Assembly (NCBI RefSeq): GCF_003573695.1
Contig: NC_039364.1
Coordinates: 237,936,777-238,000,776 of the forward strand
DNA: 64,000 bases
Reading direction: 5' to 3'
Source of the DNA: Papaver somniferum
Taxonomy: Eukaryota > Streptophyta > Magnoliopsida > Ranunculales > Papaveraceae
Below are positions 58,411 through 64,000 of the stretch, piece after piece. The notes under the pieces are model-generated. The model worked only from the letters and a program-made list of their open reading frames with translations, was not told the DNA's origin and did no database searches. The first letter of the stretch is position 1. Each line of letters opens with the position of its first letter. The position numbers and the translations under genes were made by a program.

Positions 58411-59114
58411 TGTAGGTGTAAATAATCCACAGGTCTAGGTGGCAAGATCCTAAGCTATAATACACCGAAGAGGAAAGAGCGGCGAAGCACAGGATAGAAC
58501 CAAATAGCGCAAAGAGCGAGGTGTCACGTGGGTCGGACGTGATGGCCCTACAGCTGCCGGATGGGACGTGACCCTTATCCTCTGACAAGTCGGACGGACG
58601 ATCAGAAAGCACTCGGTCAGACAAAGGGAGCTGGTCAAACAATGGAACGATAAGAAAGAAGGGCGACATTGTGTCAACAAGACGATCAGGACTCGGCCTC
58701 GGGTGAAGAACTATCAAACACCAAGACTCTATCGTCCATACCAGAAAGATGGGAGAGCGCCAACACAGGCCCGATAGGAAACATCTAAACTTATGTAATG
58801 TGACCAACACTGTAATTCTGTTGTGTTTCGACCTTGGCCTATAAATACAAGGGCTGGTCGAGAGAGAGAGGCAGGTTAAAAGGGAGAGAAACAAGACACT
58901 ACATTTGAGAGTTTGAGAGTTACACCGTTTGAGAAGGAGAGAACACCTTGTAATCAAAGAAAAGAAATAATAGCATTCATCCTTTCACCCCGTGAACGTA
59001 GGTAATCATACCGAACCACGTATATCTTTGTGTCTATGTTTGTTGTGCATCTTTTCTTAATTTTAATTCATCTTCTATACCAATGGATGTAGTGTGCGGT
59101 TTTATGCCACTACA
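58411..59114 (+). repeat. Element C 3' LTR
   Basis: 704 bp collinear with 38600-39299, with several percent divergence by eye in the first 170 bp. TATA box at 58840-58847. Confidence 0.93.
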
Positions 59115-59119
59115 CATAG

Positions 59120-59871
59120 TTTCTCCAACGCTTGGTTTTACATTTTTTTTTAATCTATTGGAATGAAATCATTCATCCCACCACTTGAAGAAATGAGTAT
59201 TTATCTAGTTCATCATAATTTAAGCGTGAAGATTAGGTTTGCTTGAGAGTCACGTTCCCAGTAAAAAACGAGACACTTAAAATATGAAAAAGATTTATAT
59301 AAAGGATACACAACTCTACATGACCTTCTCCTATGGTCTCCAAATTTGGTGATTATTCAAGTGAAAAGTAATGAGAAAATGGCCGAAGAGCAGCTAAACC
59401 ATGATCACGAGTCACGAGTGAGGAATAATGAGACATGAAAATATGAAAAAGAAAAAGAGGAAAGAAGAAGGTGAAGTCCCATCTATCAAATTCCCAAGAT
59501 ATAAGGGAATAATGAAGCACATCCAAAGCAGTGGAATTTTTGTTGCCTATAGTTGTTTGCCTTTGACTTTCCACATTATTATCCTACCATAGCAGCGGTG
59601 GTATATCTATATCTGTAACCCGTTTTGATGTTATTGTTAGTTTGGGATACAACTCAAAAGATCTCCATCAAGGACAAAGTATTATACATGTCTACAGCAC
59701 GTTTCGATACAAGTTAGCAAGTTCAATTTTGATTTCTACGAGTAAAAAGAGTTCGGAGTTTGTTTGGGTGTATAACATAAAAATAACTATTCGAAGTAAA
59801 TAAATTAACTTTTATGTAGTAAAATATCTTTGTTTTTGATTTCGTAATTGGCTATTGTTATTAATACACTA
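59120..59871. other. Flank right of element C
   Basis: AT-rich, without a recognisable gene. A short minus-strand frame at 59353-59574 has no motif and no promoter context. It continues the sequence that precedes C at 38464-38599. Confidence 0.4.
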
Positions 59872-59874
59872 TAA

Positions 59875-60427
59875 GAGCAACTGCAGTGGTGCGATCAAAA
59901 CCAAAGATCAAAGATCAAAAAAAAAGACCAAAATTTGGGTTTAGTCCGTGGTGTGACGCAACGGTACATGATTAAAATTTCGTCAGGCGGACTTTAAAAG
60001 TCCGCCCCATTAAAATTCCATCAGGCGGACTTTAAAAGTCCGCCCCATCCCTTTTAAATTTTAACAGGCGGACTTCAAAAGTCCGCCTCATTAAAATTCC
60101 ATCGGGCGGACTTTAAAAGTCCGCCCCATACTTTGCAAATTTTAAGAGGCGGACTTTAAAAGTCCGCCTCATTCCTTTTTTTTTTATTTAATTAAAATTT
60201 CATCGGGCGTAATTTAAATCTCCGCCCGTTAACAAGCGTACTTTAAATTTACGCCCAGCATCAAGCGTACTTTAAATTTACGCCCGACTATATTAGAATT
60301 TGGGATTTGGTCGCGACCATATTTGGTCTGGAATTTGATCTTTGGTCCAAATTTGATCTTTACTCCGTCCCACTGTGTTAGGATCTCATCCCATAAATTT
60401 GGTTATACTCGCCCACTGTGGATGCTC
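59875..60427. mobile_element. PIF/Harbinger-like MITE built of palindromes
   Basis: 553 bp with terminal inverted repeats: left GAGCAACTGCAGTGG, right end complement GAGCATCCACAGTGG. Target duplication taa (59872-59874, 60428-60430), as expected of PIF/Harbinger. The interior has five copies of a near-palindrome GGCGGACTTTAAAAGTCCGCC (59986, 60024, 60067, 60105, 60148) and three diverged copies with GCGTACTTTAAATTTACGCC (60200-60290). No coding capacity. Confidence 0.78.
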
Positions 60428-60503
60428 TAAGGGCTTGTGTGTTAGTTCTGCTTTTCAAAAAGCAAGAGCGGTTCATAAAAATAAAAAACACCTTTTTTTT
60501 TCG

Positions 60504-61684
60504 TGGCGAGATTGGGGTATATTCAGATTAATTGGGGTAATACCCAAATTTAAATGGACCTAATGCTCTTGCTAAGGGGTGGTCAAAAATTGGTGATTTT
60601 ACTTTAATACCCTTGAACTAATTAACTAAAAATTAAACCCTAAAATTAAAAAACTCTCAATCTTCGCTAATCTCTCTTCTCTAATCTCTCTGCTCTTCCC
60701 CTTCATCTTCTTCCATTTCTTCCATCAATCGAAAATCTTCAACATTGATTTTCCAACATTGACCGGCGAAAAGAAGACTCTAAGTGATGTCTAAACTTAA
60801 ACTCATCAATGTGTTGTGTGATTTGGTTGTTATATAACTGTTATATTAGGTTAGAAATCAAAAATTATGGTTTCTGTGTCTTCGGCCGGCAAGGTCGTGA
60901 CATGCATATCTTGCCGACTTTTCATAATAGACATGGCGACTGTAAATTTCTTTCAACGGCTGACATGGTATTTTTTGAAGACCTTGCCGGACAATACAGC
61001 CGGCAAGGTCGTGACATGCATATCTTGCCGACTTTTCATAATAGCCGTGGTGACTGTAAATTTTTTCAACAGCCGGTAAGGTAATTTTTGAAGACCTTGC
61101 CGACTAATAAACAGCCGACAGGATATTTTTTGAAAACCTTGCCGACTAATACATTTTTCTCAACAGCCGGAGGGGTATTTTCAACAGCCGGCAGGGTATT
61201 TTTTGAAGACCTTCCCGGCTTTTTTCTGTCGTCTCCTGTATGTCAAAAAAAATAAAAAGTCGGCAAGGTCTTCATCGTCGACCTTGCCGATTTTTCATAC
61301 TTTCAGAACTGAAAGTGTTGATTTCTGATCTAATTTTGAGTATGATTTCATACTACATCTTTGCAATCCCCTCTTTAGAAGTGTTAAGGTAGTGTGCTTT
61401 CATTTCCGTTCCAAAAGATTTTTTCAAAACAATTTTTTTCATCAAAAACCTTCCCAAATAGGTTCAATCAAAAATAAAATTTCATAACTCAATTTCATAA
61501 TTTGAGAAGTTTTAATCTACTTAATTAATTAACCTAATCAGAATTTTTAATGTTAATTAAACAAGGGCATATTAGCCATTTAGAAAATACGAGGTTAAGG
61601 GGTGGCTTGGTATTACTTCATAATGACCAGATTTTATCTTATTGGGTATACCCAAATTAAGTTGGATATACCCCAATCTCGCCA
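60504..61684. mobile_element. Terminal-inverted-repeat element, copy 1
   Basis: The ends are inverted: left TGGCGAGATTGGGGTAT...aattggggtaatacccaa, right complement TGGCGAGATTGGGGTAT...ttgggtatacccaa. A CT-rich stretch like a plant 5' UTR lies at 60655-60745. The inside carries many copies of a GCCGGCAAGGTC-type motif on both strands (60886-61290). The open frame 60809-61084 is the translation of these repeats (RQGRDMHILPTFHN twice) and is unlikely to be a gene. No target duplication could be fixed. Superfamily unknown. Confidence 0.6.
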
Positions 61685-62177
61685 GGCTGTTTTTGGTTCA
61701 AAGTTTATTTTTATTTTTTTCTCACTTTTAAAAATCATTACATATGAAATTTCGAGCAGTGATATACTCACCGATTTTTTATCCCGAGGTTGATCCCAAT
61801 AAGGAATAGGCCGGACAAAAAAAAGCTTCAAAACATTGGGGTCAGTAAAGACTCAAATGAGTCCCAACGTCCCTGTGTTGTGGGATTTAAAATCAGGAGC
61901 ATTTTCTGAGTTTCTTTTCCAGACTACTTTTCGGTCTTCGGCTTAAGTACGTAAAGTAGCTTCTCATATGCTATCCGATTTGCAAGTTTCAAACGCTCTC
62001 ATAAAAATTCTAGACTTTTGACTCATATAACCATGAACCACCAATGGCTAACCGCCTTGCGTTAACATCCGGTAGCCGTCGAGTAACTAGTAAATTGTAA
62101 GTCGAATAGAACAAAACAGTACATTTTGCAAATAATCACACTTTTAAAAGACTCATTGATCTCCCACTTATTATTCC
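61685..62177. other. Spacer between the two inverted copies
   Basis: About 490 bp with no gene or repeat that I recognise. Confidence 0.4.
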
Positions 62178-62862
62178 TGGCTTGATTGGGGTAATACCCA
62201 AATTAATTGGGGTATACCTAATGAGACAAAATCCAAGACATTTTAAAGTAAAAGAAGTCACCCCTTAACCTTGTATTTTCTAAATGGCTAATATGTCGTT
62301 GTTTAATTAACAGTAAAAATTTCGATTAGATTAATTAATTGAGTTTAGATTGATTGAACAGATTAAAACTTATGAATTTAAGTTATGAAATTTTGTTTTT
62401 GATTGAACTTTTGTGGGATGATTTTTGATGATTTTTTTTTTTTTGAGAATATCTCTTGCAACGAAAATGAAGCACACAACCGAAACACTTCTAAAAAAGG
62501 GATTGCAAATCTGTTGTATGAAATCATACTCAATATCAAAGAAGAAATCCACATTTTCAGTTCTGAAAGTATGAAAGGTCGGCAAGGTCGACATATGAAG
62601 ATCATGCCGACCATTTTAGGCCGGCAAGGTCGACGAATGAAGACAATGCCGACTTATTATGGCCGGGAACGTATACGAATGAAGAAGGTGTCGGCTGTTA
62701 TATTTTTTGATGCACATGAGCCTGTTATAAATGCGTATGTAGTCGGCATGGTATTGATTTATTACCTTGAACCCCTAGGCGACCTTAGTGGACGAGTTAT
62801 AGTCTCGTGAGGGTTTACATAGAGATCTACCCACAAAACCAATACAAAAACTTCTAAAGCCA

Positions 62863-63382
62863 TCAATCTTCCTCCTCCGAAGACGATACAACATCCAAGT
62901 AGTCCGAGTTATCCTCCGGGATTCTTTCTGCCAAGAAGTGATAGCTTGCATCGAACGCGAATGCTTCCCCTTTTTCCTCCAAGTAGCGCGCTTTCACGAC
63001 TTCATGCTACAAAAACACAAAAACAAATTTACATTTATTAGTGGTGTTTCATTGGAAGATAAAACAACATGGGTTACGTAAAAAAAAACCACAACATTAC
63101 TTACAAATTGTGCAATGGACAAGGTGAAGGGGAGAGTGTTAAAAATCCGAGGTTGGAGAGCTAAAAAAGCAAGTATCGCGTTTTCGATGACTAGATGCCT
63201 CTCGTGGACTTGTTGAACACTTCTTGCATTAGGATTCCCAAACTCTTGGCCAAAAATTTGGTGTGTACCCTAGCCCAAAAGGTTGTGGAATCCACCCTTT
63301 CGGAGGATTGACGTCTAAGTCGTTTTTCCGCATACCAAGCTTTGGTGATTGCCAAATCTTCATTAGAATCAAATGAAGCCAT
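62863..63382 (-). pseudogene. Two-exon gene resembling Harbinger ORF1-type trihelix proteins
   Basis: ATG at 63382 (MASFDSNEDLAITKAWYAEK). Exon 1 is 63382-63105 with donor GTAAGTAATG. Exon 2 is 63006-62863 after TTTTTGTAG and ends EDNSDYLDVVSSSEEED with TGA at 62863-62865; the junction is phase 0. The EDLAITKAW...STTFWARVHTKF pattern followed by GNPNARSVQQVHERHLV recalls the Myb/trihelix-like DNA-binding domain in PIF/Harbinger ORF1 and related plant proteins. Between the two parts (about 63244) the frame shifts by one base, so this copy is broken unless the sequence is wrong. The minus strand has a TATA box TATAAATA (63490-63497) about 110 bases upstream. Roughly 140 residues if joined. Confidence 0.6.
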
Positions 63383-63489
63383 TGTTATATGTAGAGAGCT
63401 ATTGGGTGAGTTAGATGGCGTGTATGATGATATGAGCTTTGGAGAGTATATGTAAATAGTTGTGTGTTGTTTTGTGGAGATAAGTAGTG

Positions 63490-63497
63490 TATTTATA
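63490..63497 (-). promoter_or_regulatory. TATA box of the two-exon gene
   Basis: The minus strand reads CCTATAAATACAC, well placed for a start some 30 bases downstream and a short leader before the ATG at 63382. Confidence 0.55.
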
Positions 63498-63659
63498 GGA
63501 TGGTGCCCAAATTTGGCCGTTATAGCGTATAAGTACAAGTCAATCAATGCAATTGTACTTGCAAAAATTTGAAATTTGAATCCGTCGGCACGGTTTTTAT
63601 TTCCTCAGTATGCCGACAAAGTTCGGCCGACAGGGTCGAAATTTTGTTACCATGCCGAC

Positions 63660-64000
63660 CTTATGGTGATTTTAGGCATCAGGAGATCATTTTCTTCTTT
63701 GTAACCGCCAGAAATGTATTTGGTCATTAGCATGTCGACTATAATAAGGCCGGCAGGGTAGGAAATTTATTACCATGCCGACTTTATGACTTTTAGGCAT
63801 CAGGAGAACATGCAATTTTCTGTTTAATCGTCGGAACGACATTTGGTCACTAGCATGCCGGCCATGATGTGGTTGGCAAGGAACATAATTTATAACCATG
63901 TCTAGCTTTGATGATTTTAGGCATCAGGAGAACATGAAATTTTCTGTTTAACCGTCGGAACGGTATTTGGTCACTAGCGTGCCGGCCATGATGTGGTCGG
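63660..64000. repeat. 122-bp tandem repeat, truncated by window end
   Basis: The anchor aggcatcaggaga lies at 63674, 63795 and 63919 (spacing 121 and 124). Each unit has a catgccg(g/a)cc motif and a (c/t)ttggtca(c/t)tagc(a/g)tg(c/t)cg phrase. The minus-strand open frame 63687-63899 is a by-product of the repeat. Confidence 0.75.

Larger units (their letters stand above)
38600..59114 (+). mobile_element. Element C: Tat-lineage Ty3/gypsy retrotransposon with antisense gene
   Basis: LTRs of 700 and 704 bp and a perfect target duplication catag (38595-38599, 59115-59119). Order on the plus strand: primer site, leader, gag, protease, RT, RNase H, integrase; then a spliced gene on the minus strand and the 3' LTR. 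It measures 20.5 kb including nested element B (8044 bp), about 12.5 kb without it. Catalytic residues of protease, RT and integrase remain, but stops, frameshifts and the B insertion prevent expression of an intact polyprotein. Confidence 0.94.
62178..64000. mobile_element. Terminal-inverted-repeat element, copy 2 (runs off the window)
   Basis: Starts TGGCTTGATTGGGGTAATACCC and matches the right part of copy 1 in inverted orientation for some 450 bp (aaatggctaatatg, gttttgattgaac, ctgaaagtatgaaa), then the GCCGGCAAGGTC motifs (62577-62680). Unlike copy 1 it then contains the small gene at 62863-63382 and the 122-bp repeats. The far end is outside the window. The gene may be cargo of the element or lie beside a truncated copy. 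Confidence 0.5.

Noticed and set aside
59986..60168. CRISPR-like array of regularly spaced palindromic repeats
   Set aside because: Plant context, spacers are themselves repeated, terminal inverted repeats and a taa duplication show a MITE.
60809..61084. Protein-coding gene with RQGRDMHILPTFHN repeats
   Set aside because: The peptide repeat is a direct translation of the GCCGGCAAGGTC DNA repeat and two frames are open at once; kept only as an oddity in the findings.
1..64000. tRNA or rRNA genes
   Set aside because: I looked for cloverleaf-type and rRNA sequences and saw only tRNA-complementary primer sites; a covariance-model scan would be decisive.

Overview
This is plant nuclear DNA, most likely from a eudicot with a large, repeat-rich genome; the sequence does not let me name the species. 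Almost all of the first 59 kb is long-terminal-repeat (LTR) retrotransposons inserted into one another. I see no intact host housekeeping gene and no RNA gene. The only gene-like locus outside the retroelements is a small two-exon gene at 62863-63382 with one frameshift.

Layout. D (minus strand, Ty3/gypsy, Tat-like) is the oldest layer. Its decayed gag-PR-RT-RH-IN lies at 13124-19147. On its 3' side are four LTR-containing units of about 1.39 kb in tandem (822-12684). Its 5' LTR (19206-37622) is split by element E, and behind it lies the integrase end of a second copy, D2 (38067-38463). A (1140-7455, minus; TSD ctact) sits in the outermost D LTR. E (19640-36777, plus; TSD atgag) is a Ty1/copia-type element with a tRNA-Met primer site and no pol. 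F (22560-31404; TSD tgaga/tgata) sits inside E. C (38600-59114, plus; TSD catag) is a Tat-lineage element with full pol. B (45055-53098, plus; TSD gcacg/gcaca) splits C's pol. The right end (59115-64000) carries a Harbinger-like MITE built of palindromes, two inverted copies of a terminal-inverted-repeat element rich in a GCCGGCAAGGTC motif, the small gene, and a 122-bp tandem repeat.

How the parts relate. A and B are one Athila-like family, and both lack RT, RNase H and integrase. B keeps gag and protease fused to an acidic C-terminal region ending in one membrane segment; A keeps only that region. F and C are Tat-like, and each carries, antisense to gag-pol and next to the 3' LTR, a spliced multi-exon gene with its own TATA-like box. 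F has lost RT to integrase yet keeps this gene: six exons all join in phase with a single in-frame stop. These accessory proteins (the spliced antisense gene of F/C and the membrane-anchored acidic protein of A/B) are the least explained and most interesting content.

All positions, splice sites, TSDs and motifs were read by eye. Family names rest on remembered domain signatures and need a profile search. The usual first-methionine rule is unreliable here because several long open frames have no ATG.
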